Assembly: GCA_009996555.1 (NCBI GenBank)
Contig: JAACZX010000136.1
Location: forward strand, 1 to 6,682
Source of the DNA: Chitinophagaceae bacterium
GTDB taxonomy: Bacteria > Bacteroidota > Bacteroidia > Chitinophagales > Chitinophagaceae
DNA: 6,682 nucleotides
Direction: 5' to 3'
Shown here in pieces: positions 1 through 5,952 of the stretch (its first letter is position 1; every line of letters starts with the position of its first letter). Below the pieces are notes generated by a model, which saw only the letters and a program-made list of their open reading frames with translations, ran no database searches and was not told where the DNA came from. The translations under genes were made by a program, and so were the position numbers.

Positions 1-1
1 G

Positions 2-223
2 AGTATGCATGCTGTTGGTGTTGGTGGAATGCTCACATTCTTTGTTTTGCTTCTCTTTGCAAACAAACTGGATGATGTTGTGTCGTTACTTGTTGCAGTG
101 TTTGTGACAGGAGTTACGTGCAGCAGTCGTCTCATCGCAAGCGATCATAAGCCGGCAGAAGTGTACACTGGTTTAATTGCTTCCACAGTTATCCAGGTTG
201 TGGCCTGGTTTATTGTACATTAA
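2..223 (+). CDS. C-terminal end of a PAP2-like integral membrane protein (partial at left edge)
   Basis: The reading frame is open to the left edge; the codon before the first visible Met is Ser, so that Met is internal (S-M-H-A-V-G-V-G-G) and the gene begins outside the window. About 73 residues are visible. They hold two or three hydrophobic stretches (roughly residues 8-19, 24-38 and 54-71 counted from that Met) and end in a short hydrophobic tail. The segment S41-R42, five residues, H48, three residues, E52 follows the third PAP2 phosphatase motif (SR-x5-H-x3-D) with the final Asp changed to Glu. The S-M-H stretch could be what remains of the second motif (PSGH). It is therefore probably a PAP2-superfamily membrane protein of the degenerate kind found in Bacteroidota. 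Whether it is an active lipid phosphatase cannot be judged from this tail. The gene ends at TAA just before a terminator hairpin and converges on the L,D-transpeptidase gene. Confidence 0.6.
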   Translation, partial: SMHAVGVGGMLTFFVLLLFANKLDDVVSLLVAVFVTGVTCSSRLIASDHKPAEVYTGLIASTVIQVVAWFIVH

Positions 224-224
224 A

Positions 225-248
225 AACCCCGGCAGGATTGCCAGGGTT
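225..248 (-). terminator. Rho-independent terminator of the L,D-transpeptidase gene
   Basis: AACCCCGGC and GCCAGGGTT form a 9-bp stem with one C/A mismatch and a six-base loop. Read on the minus strand the stem is followed directly by TTTTTAATG, a short U-run, about 48 bp after the transpeptidase stop. On the plus strand no T-run follows, so termination of the PAP2-like gene by this hairpin would be weaker or helped by other factors. Confidence 0.7.
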
Positions 249-295
249 CATCATCAGGAATTTGCGAATCTCAATCGGTTAAAAAGTATGTTGTT

Positions 296-1066
296 TCAAC
301 TATTCAGAATGGTTGATTTTGTTTTGTAATCTGCTGTTGGATGATAAATGAACAGCAAGCTTCCATCCTTGGTACTGTTAATGATATCTTTTGTGAGTTT
401 TGCCGGAACTGCGGGGCAGCCGAGGCTACGGCCAAGATGCCCGTTGTTTGCTGCAAATTGTTTGTTTACATAATCTGATCCGTGCATAACAATGGCACGT
501 TGAAATGCTTTATCGTTAATGCCTTTTTCTAAACCCTGCAAACGCATAGCATATCCTTTTTCGCCATAGTAAGGCTGGAGTGTAAGATAAAATCCAAGAC
601 TGCTTTTGTTTGACTCAGGTTTGTTTGAAAACTGGTTGGCGTAAATCAAACCACTGTTGCGGCCATGGGCAACCAATGTTTGAAAAAGGATTTTTCCTTC
701 TTCCATATCAATTACATATAAACGATCATCAGATGATGGTTTGGAAAAATCGGCAATGGTAAGCACTTCATTTTTGATCATGCCTTTTTCAAGCAGTTTG
801 TAATAACCTTCATAGGCCATTTCAAAAGCCTCTTCGTGCAGGCCGGCTTCAAGCAAATGAAGTGTATCATAAATACTGTCTGCTTTTTCTGCAATTACCT
901 CATCAAGGCTGGGGGCAACTGCAACAGCTTCATTGTGGGCCTGCGCTTCAAGATAAGAATCAAGCGTTCCGGCTCCTGGATTATTACCAGCAATAGCTAT
1001 GGGGATTTGCAAAATGATGAATGCTGTAATAGCAATGTACAGCAGGTTGGTACGGAATAGTTTCAT
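296..1066 (-). CDS. Exported L,D-transpeptidase, murein L,D-transpeptidase catalytic domain family (YkuD_2-like)
   Basis: A 256-residue protein is predicted when the ATG at 1066 is used. Residues 1-26 form a classical Sec signal peptide: MKLFR, then a hydrophobic core, then IPIAIA before G27. Residues about 30-105 are a charged, mostly helical linker. The C-terminal domain (about 110-245) carries the L,D-transpeptidase signature: M-H-G-S (His195) and G-H-L-G-R-S-L-G-C-P (Cys217, the expected nucleophile). Such enzymes act in the periplasm, cutting and re-forming peptide bridges in peptidoglycan (3-3 cross-links) or attaching proteins to it. The HGSDYV and GHLGRSLGCPAVP wording matches the Bacteroidota YkuD_2 group rather than classical YkuD. 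The frame stays open to an ATG at 1132, which would add 22 residues in front of the signal peptide; that extension lies in AT-rich leader DNA and is disfavoured. The gene is apparently monocistronic, with a terminator downstream. The exact cell-wall role is unknown. Confidence 0.88.
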   Translation of the reverse strand: MKLFRTNLLYIAITAFIILQIPIAIAGNNPGAGTLDSYLEAQAHNEAVAVAPSLDEVIAEKADSIYDTLHLLEAGLHEEAFEMAYEGYYKLLEKGMIKNEVLTIADFSKPSSDDRLYVIDMEEGKILFQTLVAHGRNSGLIYANQFSNKPESNKSSLGFYLTLQPYYGEKGYAMRLQGLEKGINDKAFQRAIVMHGSDYVNKQFAANNGHLGRSLGCPAVPAKLTKDIINSTKDGSLLFIYHPTADYKTKSTILNS

Positions 1067-1099
1067 AGTTAAGGGGTTTAACGGATGTTGGATTTTTAA

Positions 1100-1160
1100 A
1101 AATAATAAAAACTTCTTTTTCACCAAACTCATAGCCGGTAACGATTTTAAATAATAAAAA
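1100..1160. repeat. Pair of 12-bp AT-rich direct repeats upstream of the transpeptidase
   Basis: AAATAATAAAAA occurs at 1100-1111 and again at 1149-1160, 49 bp apart. On the minus strand both read TTTTTATTATTT, ahead of the transpeptidase start. They could be AT-rich leader or UP-like elements, but low-complexity AT sequence makes chance duplication quite possible. Neither copy has an obvious partner elsewhere in the window. Confidence 0.35.
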
Positions 1161-1231
1161 GTATCTCAGTCGGCAGTGTTGTTTTGAAACTAAGTGTTTT
1201 GTTGTATAGCCTGTTGGTGGTGAAAGTGCTG

Positions 1232-1239
1232 CAAAGTTA
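1232..1239 (-). promoter_or_regulatory. Candidate Bacteroidota -7 box for the transpeptidase gene
   Basis: On the minus strand this reads TAACTTTG, an exact match to the Bacteroidota -7 consensus TAnnTTTG, followed by CA. No clear -33 TTG/TTTG is seen about 20 bases upstream, so support rests on the -7 box alone. It would give a leader of about 160 bases before the ATG at 1066. Confidence 0.4.
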
Positions 1240-1262
1240 GCCGCATACGACAGAACTGAATG

Positions 1263-1279
1263 TTAAAAGACCCTTTTAA
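1263..1279. repeat. Perfect 7-bp inverted repeat between divergent genes
   Basis: TTAAAAG, three bases ACC, then CTTTTAA. The arms are exact. It sits about 24 bp upstream of the transpeptidase -7 candidate and just before the first plus-strand TAATTTGC, so it could be an operator. There is no T-run after it on the plus strand, so it does not look like a terminator. The arms are AT-rich and chance is possible. Confidence 0.35.
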
Positions 1280-1288
1280 ATAAGACAG

Positions 1289-1296
1289 TAATTTGC
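1289..1296 (+). promoter_or_regulatory. Possible upstream promoter box for the cysteine desulfurase
   Basis: TAATTTGC is one base shorter than the consensus TAnnTTTG form. The same octamer recurs at 1384-1391 in the same orientation. No -33 TTG is visible at the expected distance. Transcription from here would include the short open frame at 1315-1386 in the leader. Confidence 0.22.
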
Positions 1297-1383
1297 CTGC
1301 ATGAGTTATTGAAAATGATGAGACAGGAGGATTTTGAGCCCCGCCGGACAATGACAAACACTGGCCATCAGCGAATTATGTTC

Positions 1384-1391
1384 TAATTTGC
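1384..1391 (+). promoter_or_regulatory. Possible proximal promoter box directly before the cysteine desulfurase
   Basis: TAATTTGC lies six bases before the ATG at 1398. If used as a -7 element, transcription would start at or next to the ATG and give a leaderless or nearly leaderless mRNA. This fits the absence of any Shine-Dalgarno sequence immediately before the start. A -33 element is not clear (CTGG at 1361-1364 is the nearest candidate). Confidence 0.3.
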
Positions 1392-1397
1392 AGCAGT

Positions 1398-2552
1398 ATG
1401 ACAAAGCAGCCTGTATATCTTGATTACAATGCGACCACACCCTGCGACCCCGCAGTGCTATCGGAAATGCTGCCTTATTTTACGCAGCATTTTGGAAACG
1501 CAGCAAGCCGGACACATGCTTATGGCTGGGTGGCTGAAGAAGCTGTTTCCATAGCCCGTGAACGGGTGGCGAAACTTATAGGGGCTGATTCATCGGAGAT
1601 CATATTTACATCTGGTGCAACGGAAGCAATCAATCTGGCACTGCAGGGGGCGTTTGAAACGTATCAAACAAAAGGCAAACACATCATCACATTTCAAACA
1701 GAGCATAAAGCTGTGCTTGATACCTGTGCATATCTTGAAAAGAAAGGAGCGGTCGTTACGTTTCTTCCTATTGATAAAAATGGAATGCCTGATCTTGTAT
1801 TGTTTGAGCAAAGCATCAGAGCAGATACAATTCTTGTTGCTGCCATGTATGCTAACAATGAAACTGGCGTAGTATTCCCTGTCAACGAAATGGCGGCTAT
1901 AGCAAAAAAGCACGGTGTAATATTTTTCAGTGATGCTACGCAGGCAGTTGGAAAAATTCCGGTGGATGTGTTGAAAGATGATATTGATCTGCTGGCTTTA
2001 TCTGCACACAAATTTTATGGTCCAAAGGGAGTGGGAGCTTTGTATGTGCGCAGAAAAAATCCAAGAGTAAAATTAAATCCGTTGCTCTATGGTGGTGGTC
2101 ATGAAAAAGGATTACGCAGCGGAACATTAAACGTACCTGGTATTGTAGGTTTAGGAAAGGCTTGTGCTATTTGTTTGGTTGATATGCAAAATGATCATTT
2201 GCGTATTCAACAATTGCGAGACCAGCTATTGAATGGTTTGTCAGAGCTTGGTTGCACAAGCCTGAATGGTGATAAACAGCATTTGCTTCCGCATGTTGCA
2301 AATATTTCATTTGATTTTGCCGGTGCTGCCCAACTCATTGGTCAGCTTAGTAAACATATTGCTGTGTCATCAGGATCGGCATGTACTTCAGCATCAGCAG
2401 AGCCATCGCATGTATTAAAAGCAATGGGGTTGAAAGATGAATTAGCAATTGGTTCAATCCGTTTTAGCCTGGGGCGTTTTACAACAGAAGACGAAATTAC
2501 AACTGCACTCACAAAGATCAAACAAGTTGTGCAGGAGTTGAGATCTGTTTAG
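1398..2552 (+). CDS. Cysteine desulfurase, IscS/NifS family (PLP-dependent)
   Basis: This complete 384-residue enzyme is expected to take sulfur from L-cysteine, leaving alanine and an enzyme-bound persulfide for Fe-S cluster assembly or tRNA and cofactor thiolation in the cytoplasm. The start gives the canonical opening VYLDYNATTP. Expected residues are all present: His103 in TEHKA (stacks on PLP), N154 in YANNETG, Asp179 and Gln182 in SDATQAVG, the PLP Schiff-base Lys205 in SAHKFYGPKG, Arg240 in LRSGT, and the catalytic Cys329 in SSGSACTSAS. The long SSGSACTSAS loop places it in class I (IscS/NifS) rather than the SufS group. The protein stops soon after SIRFSLGRFTTEDEI and lacks the C-terminal tail that in E. 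coli IscS helps bind IscU, which is more NifS-like. No scaffold, regulator or tRNA-thiolation gene is next to it, so its sulfur acceptor cannot be named. A specific gene symbol is withheld for that reason. Confidence 0.93.
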   Translation: MTKQPVYLDYNATTPCDPAVLSEMLPYFTQHFGNAASRTHAYGWVAEEAVSIARERVAKLIGADSSEIIFTSGATEAINLALQGAFETYQTKGKHIITFQTEHKAVLDTCAYLEKKGAVVTFLPIDKNGMPDLVLFEQSIRADTILVAAMYANNETGVVFPVNEMAAIAKKHGVIFFSDATQAVGKIPVDVLKDDIDLLALSAHKFYGPKGVGALYVRRKNPRVKLNPLLYGGGHEKGLRSGTLNVPGIVGLGKACAICLVDMQNDHLRIQQLRDQLLNGLSELGCTSLNGDKQHLLPHVANISFDFAGAAQLIGQLSKHIAVSSGSACTSASAEPSHVLKAMGLKDELAIGSIRFSLGRFTTEDEITTALTKIKQVVQELRSV

Positions 2553-2564
2553 TCCCAAAATATC

Positions 2565-3872
2565 TTAGATAAAATAGTTTAACAACAGAACCCCGATCAA
2601 ACCTAAAATGGAAATGAGTGTTTCCATCACCGTCCACGACAGAAAGGTTTGTTTGAGTGAAAGCTTGAAAAATTCTTTGTACATCCAGAAACCTGAATCG
2701 TTGATATGTGAACCAAACACACTTCCGCTGCCAACTGCCAATACCATTAACTCTGGTGATGCAGTACCGCTTGTTACTAACGGAGCAACAATACCCGCAG
2801 CCGTAATACCTGCTACTGTTGCTGAACCGATTGTAACACGTAACAAAGCAGTGATCACCCATGCAAAGATCAACGGTGGCATTTGCCATTTGCTGCTGAA
2901 GGATGCAATGTAATCGCCGGTGCCGCTATCCTGAAGCACCTGTTTAAATACACCACCTGCAGTAATGATCAGCAGTATCATTGCTATACCTGAAATGCCA
3001 TCGCTCAACCATTTCATCGTTTTTTCCATTGGAATATTTTTGCGTATCCCAAAAACGTAAAATGCCAACAGCACTGCAATAAATAAGGCAATTGTAGAAT
3101 CGCCAATGAATAAAAATGAAGTCCTTAAAAATCCTTCAGCTAAGAAGTTTTGCGCAACAACAGCAAGTGAAATCAGTAACACAGGAAGTAAAGCAATTAA
3201 AAAACTTGGTAACGCCGCAGGTAGTTCTTTGAATTCTGTTTCTACCGGAGTAAACAGGTTGGTTTCTTTGGAGGTAATGCCTTTTACCAATCTTCCGAGG
3301 AAAGGACCTGCAACAACTACCGCAGGAATGGCGATAAGTATTCCATACATCAACACAGTACCCATATCTGCTTTAAATGCATTCACCAATACAACCGGAC
3401 CCGGATGTGGTGGTAAAAAACAATGTGTGGTGCTGAGCGATGCAGCCATGGGTATGGCTATGTACAAAAGTGGTAATCCTGTTTTGCGTGCCAGCATAAA
3501 TACCAACGGCACAAGAATTACAAAACCTGCATTATAATAGAGAGGAATACCAATTAAAAAACCGGTGAGCAATACGGCCCATTGAATATTTTGTTCGCCG
3601 AATTTTTTGATGAGGGTGATGGCAATTTTTTCTGCTGCACCACTTGCTTCCAGTATTTTGCCGAGTACAGCACCAAGGCAAAGGATCAACGCCAGTCCGC
3701 CCAATGTACTGCCCACACCTTTTTCAATTGATTTCAACAAAGCAGGAGCAGGCATGCCCAATGCAAGGCCTGCAAGAATTGCCACAATTAATAATGAAAT
3801 AAACGGGTTGACTTTTTTTACGGTGAGAAAAACCTGTAAAAGAATAGCGCCAAGTATAATGAGTAACTGCAT
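2565..3872 (-). CDS. GntP-family gluconate/sugar-acid:H+ symporter
   Basis: This 435-residue inner-membrane permease is about the usual length for GntP proteins and is hydrophobic throughout, with roughly 12 or more membrane segments starting at residue 2. Family landmarks are clear: IPLYYNAGFVILVP (109-122), STTHCFLPPHPGPV (147-160), RVTIGSATVAGITAAG (345-360) and GSHINDSGFWMYKEFF (387-402). GntP members import gluconate and related aldonic or keto-acid sugars with protons. The ATG at 3872 is chosen because it places the first helix at the N-terminus; no Shine-Dalgarno sequence precedes it. It is the last gene of the minus-strand group, 42 bp after the xylanase stop. With a xylanase and a keto-deoxy sugar-acid dehydratase-like enzyme upstream, xylonate, arabinonate or a uronate is a plausible substrate, but that is inferred from context. 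Its stop lies 12 bp from the stop of the convergent cysteine desulfurase, with no room for a terminator. Confidence 0.9.
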   Translation of the reverse strand: MQLLIILGAILLQVFLTVKKVNPFISLLIVAILAGLALGMPAPALLKSIEKGVGSTLGGLALILCLGAVLGKILEASGAAEKIAITLIKKFGEQNIQWAVLLTGFLIGIPLYYNAGFVILVPLVFMLARKTGLPLLYIAIPMAASLSTTHCFLPPHPGPVVLVNAFKADMGTVLMYGILIAIPAVVVAGPFLGRLVKGITSKETNLFTPVETEFKELPAALPSFLIALLPVLLISLAVVAQNFLAEGFLRTSFLFIGDSTIALFIAVLLAFYVFGIRKNIPMEKTMKWLSDGISGIAMILLIITAGGVFKQVLQDSGTGDYIASFSSKWQMPPLIFAWVITALLRVTIGSATVAGITAAGIVAPLVTSGTASPELMVLAVGSGSVFGSHINDSGFWMYKEFFKLSLKQTFLSWTVMETLISILGLIGVLLLNYFI

Positions 3873-3889
3873 GCAAACAATCGTTGAGG

Positions 3890-3908
3890 GCTGCCAAATT
3901 TTGACAGC
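3890..3908. promoter_or_regulatory. 19-bp near-perfect palindrome between xylanase and permease genes
   Basis: GCTGCCAAATTTTGACAGC pairs with itself around its central T with eight of nine positions matching (one C/A mismatch). It starts seven bases beyond the xylanase stop on the transcribed strand and ends 17 bases before the permease ATG. As DNA it has the size and symmetry of an operator. As RNA it could form a hairpin that protects the upstream message or tunes permease expression. No T-run follows on the minus strand, so a strong terminator is unlikely. Confidence 0.4.
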
Positions 3909-3914
3909 AAATTT

Positions 3915-5102
3915 TTATTTACCGGGAACTGCCATTACAGCTTGTAAGGCAGGTTTGGGTTGCCGTTGACGATCCCATAACAAAGGATAATTGGTGCGTC
4001 GTGGTATGGGGTAATCATTTTTCCAGTTCATTCCGTCATGTACGCCCCATAATGTTACACGGTCGATCTTTTCTTTTCGTTTGTAAAAGATACTGAAAAG
4101 TTCTGCATACCTGCTGCTGAGTAAACGCTGTACACTATCAGGCAACCCTTTCTGATAAGGATCTAAATATGTTTTGAACTCTTCCAGTTGAAACTGTTTA
4201 TCAGCCATTCCTTGTCCGATAATTTGTCCTTCTTTTGTTAAGGGCAAAACATCTACATCCAGCTCTGTGATCATCACTTTTACATTACATGCTGCGTATG
4301 CATCAATGGCCTCTTCAATGTATTTTGTTTTGGGATAATTTAATCCCCAATGGCCTTGTATGCCTACGCCATCAATACGAATACCTTCTTTCTGCAACAT
4401 CTTTACCAAACGCACAATGCCATCACGCTTTGATGGACGCCATGCATTGAAATCGTTATAATACAATTCTGTGTTGGGTGCATATTGTGCAGCGAATTTA
4501 AACGCATACTTCACCAATGTATCACCATTGCCAAATGCATTTACCCATGTGGTGGGCCGATAGTTGCCATCTTCATCAATTACTTCGTTTACCACATCCC
4601 ATGCATGTACACGACCTGCATAGCGACCGGCAACAGTTTCTATATGACTCCGCAACCGCTCGATCTGTTCTTCTTTCGTATTTGGTTTTCCTTGTGCATT
4701 AGTAAAAAACCACGCTGGGCATTGATTGTGCCACACCAATGTGTGCCCAATGATAAACATGTTGTGCTTTTCGCCAAACGAAACAAAATCATCAGCAGGT
4801 TTGAAATTAAAAACACCCGGTTCCGGGTTGATCAGTGCTGCCTTCATTACATTTTCAACGGTGATCGTATTGAAATGATTGATCACAATTTCCTGCGATG
4901 CTTTATCAGCACCCGATGTAATAGTGGGAGTAACTGCAGTGCCAATGCGGAATGCATCTTTGTACACATCCTTCAATGTGTGGCCTGGAGCAATCGTTCG
5001 ATTTGCTTTTTTCATGGAGAAGAAACCAATGGCTGCAAGAGGTAATGCAAATAATAAATAGCGTAACTGTTTCAACTGAACTTGTTTTTTGAATGATGGC
5101 AA
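3915..5102 (-). CDS. Glycoside hydrolase family 10 endo-1,4-beta-xylanase, probably exported
   Basis: This 395-residue GH10 enzyme is expected to hydrolyse internal beta-1,4 bonds of xylan or xylo-oligosaccharides. The catalytic domain fills residues about 42-390. Landmarks are TVENVMKAALINPEPGVFNF (81-100), GHTLVWHNQCPAWF (119-132), the acid/base Glu173 in WDVVNEV, YYNDFNA (214-220), GIQGHW (247-252), the nucleophile Glu280 in ITELDVD, and a WGVHDGMNW segment (352-360) near the end. There is no carbohydrate-binding module. Residues about 14-30 (RYLLFALPLAAIGFFSM), after a basic N-terminus, look like a Sec signal or anchor with no lipobox cysteine, pointing to the periplasm. No ATG exists upstream of residue 30: the frame is closed by a TGA at 5114-5112, so TTG at 5102 (or TTG at 5075) must be the start if the signal is to be kept. 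The start is 4 bp after the stop of the preceding gene, which favours translational coupling. Confidence is high for function, lower for the start. Confidence 0.92.
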   Translation of the reverse strand: MPSFKKQVQLKQLRYLLFALPLAAIGFFSMKKANRTIAPGHTLKDVYKDAFRIGTAVTPTITSGADKASQEIVINHFNTITVENVMKAALINPEPGVFNFKPADDFVSFGEKHNMFIIGHTLVWHNQCPAWFFTNAQGKPNTKEEQIERLRSHIETVAGRYAGRVHAWDVVNEVIDEDGNYRPTTWVNAFGNGDTLVKYAFKFAAQYAPNTELYYNDFNAWRPSKRDGIVRLVKMLQKEGIRIDGVGIQGHWGLNYPKTKYIEEAIDAYAACNVKVMITELDVDVLPLTKEGQIIGQGMADKQFQLEEFKTYLDPYQKGLPDSVQRLLSSRYAELFSIFYKRKEKIDRVTLWGVHDGMNWKNDYPIPRRTNYPLLWDRQRQPKPALQAVMAVPGK

Positions 5103-5106
5103 ACGT

Positions 5107-5934
5107 TTACTTCACGGTGTTCACTAATTCACCAATGCCTTGAATTGAAATGCTTATTTCATCGTTACTCTGTAAGGTGAAATCACTGCCTGGCACAATA
5201 CCTGTACCTGTCATGATTAAACAGCCATGTGGAAACGAAGCTTCACGATAAATAAACGAAACCAGTTCCTGCGGTGTGCGTTTCATTTGACTGATGGCAA
5301 TAGTGCCTTCAAATACAACAGCAGCATTACGTTTGATTACAAGATGAATGGTTGTATTGGGATCGAGTGGTTCGTTTGTAAGATAAACACAAGGACCAAC
5401 AGCTGCGCAACCATCGTATGTTTTTGCTTGTGGCAAGTACAACGGATTTTGGCCTTCAATACTGCGGCTGCTCATATCATTACCAACTGTATAGCCAATA
5501 ATTTTTCCAGATGATGTTACCACTAATGTTAATTCGGGCTCCGGCACATCCCAAGTACTGTCTTTGCGGATGCGTACATAATCGTTACTGCCAACAACAC
5601 GATGAAAGGAGCTTTTGAAAAAACATTCAGGTCTTTCTGCTTCATATACTTTGCTGTAAAAATCAGCACCACCTGCTGCTTTGCTTTCTTCCTGGCGACC
5701 CACCATGCTGCGGTAATATGTAACACCACAAGCCCATAATTCCTGGTTGCTGCCCATTGGAGCTAACACATCCTTTATAGCTGAAGCATCAACTTTCGGA
5801 AGCTTTGCAACAAGTGCCGTTGCTTTTGCAAGTACGTCGTCGTTATTAATAAATGTATCCCAACTTTCATCTACTAAATAAAACTGATTTGCTTGTTCAA
5901 TTACAACGCCCGCTTTTGTTTTAAATAATTTCAT
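5107..5934 (-). CDS. Fumarylacetoacetate-hydrolase-fold enzyme, likely 2-keto-3-deoxy-pentonate dehydratase
   Basis: This 275-residue protein has a small N-terminal domain (1-60) and a C-terminal FAH catalytic domain. The metal-binding pattern is visible as Glu132 and Glu134 in DVPEPEL and Asp153 in GNDMS. Other family landmarks are LWACGVTY (67-73), VYEAERPECFFK (96-107), S-R-S-I-E-G-Q-N-P-L-Y-L-P-Q-A-K (156-171, with Lys171 as likely active-site lysine) and TGTGIVPG (242-249). The AERPE..FFK, ENPLYLPQ-x-K and TGT-x-IVPG wording is what I recall of archaeal 2-keto-3-deoxy-D-arabinonate dehydratase and bacterial XylX-type enzymes, more than of fumarylacetoacetases or catechol-pathway hydrolases. 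Such enzymes dehydrate 2-keto-3-deoxy-pentonate to 2-ketoglutarate semialdehyde in oxidative xylose/arabinose pathways, in the cytoplasm. No signal peptide is present. The ATG at 5934 is preceded by ACAAAC and lies 18 bp after the esterase stop. Linkage to a xylanase and a sugar-acid permease supports this role; a different keto-acid substrate remains possible. Confidence 0.75.
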   Translation of the reverse strand: MKLFKTKAGVVIEQANQFYLVDESWDTFINNDDVLAKATALVAKLPKVDASAIKDVLAPMGSNQELWACGVTYYRSMVGRQEESKAAGGADFYSKVYEAERPECFFKSSFHRVVGSNDYVRIRKDSTWDVPEPELTLVVTSSGKIIGYTVGNDMSSRSIEGQNPLYLPQAKTYDGCAAVGPCVYLTNEPLDPNTTIHLVIKRNAAVVFEGTIAISQMKRTPQELVSFIYREASFPHGCLIMTGTGIVPGSDFTLQSNDEISISIQGIGELVNTVK

Positions 5935-5952
5935 GTTTGTATGATTATCTTT

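Larger units (their letters stand above)
1067..1397. other. Divergent intergenic/promoter region without a convincing gene
   Basis: This stretch separates the transpeptidase (leftward) from the cysteine desulfurase (rightward). It contains an AT-rich part (about 1085-1165), candidate promoter boxes for both directions, a perfect 7-bp inverted repeat at 1263-1279, and a 23-codon open frame at 1315-1386 of doubtful meaning. No tRNA, riboswitch or other structured RNA is evident. The nearest bases to the transpeptidase start (TTAAACCCCTTAACT on the minus strand) show no Shine-Dalgarno sequence, as is usual in Bacteroidota. Confidence 0.6.

Noticed and set aside
1068..1082. GTTAA/TTAAC inverted repeat just upstream of the transpeptidase start
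   Set aside because: Arms are only five bases and AT-rich; it is too weak to call an operator or attenuator.
1092..1103. Perfect 12-bp palindrome ATTTTTAAAAAT
   Set aside because: It is made only of A and T in an AT-rich leader, so chance is likely and no function can be assigned.
1325..1330. AGGAGG resembling a strong Shine-Dalgarno sequence
   Set aside because: The next ATG is 20 bases away, the nearby TTG gives only six codons, and the organism type rarely uses Shine-Dalgarno sites. It is better explained as chance.
3106..3537. Plus-strand open frame (143 codons) opposite the GntP permease
   Set aside because: It is a mirror frame of a strongly conserved membrane protein gene; its Ser/Thr/Asn-rich translation reflects the complementary codons of hydrophobic residues.
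4485..5045. Long plus-strand open frame (186 codons) opposite the xylanase
   Set aside because: It lies wholly antisense to a well-supported GH10 gene, its translation is rich in Cys, His and Arg with no recognisable domain, and it has no promoter or start signal.
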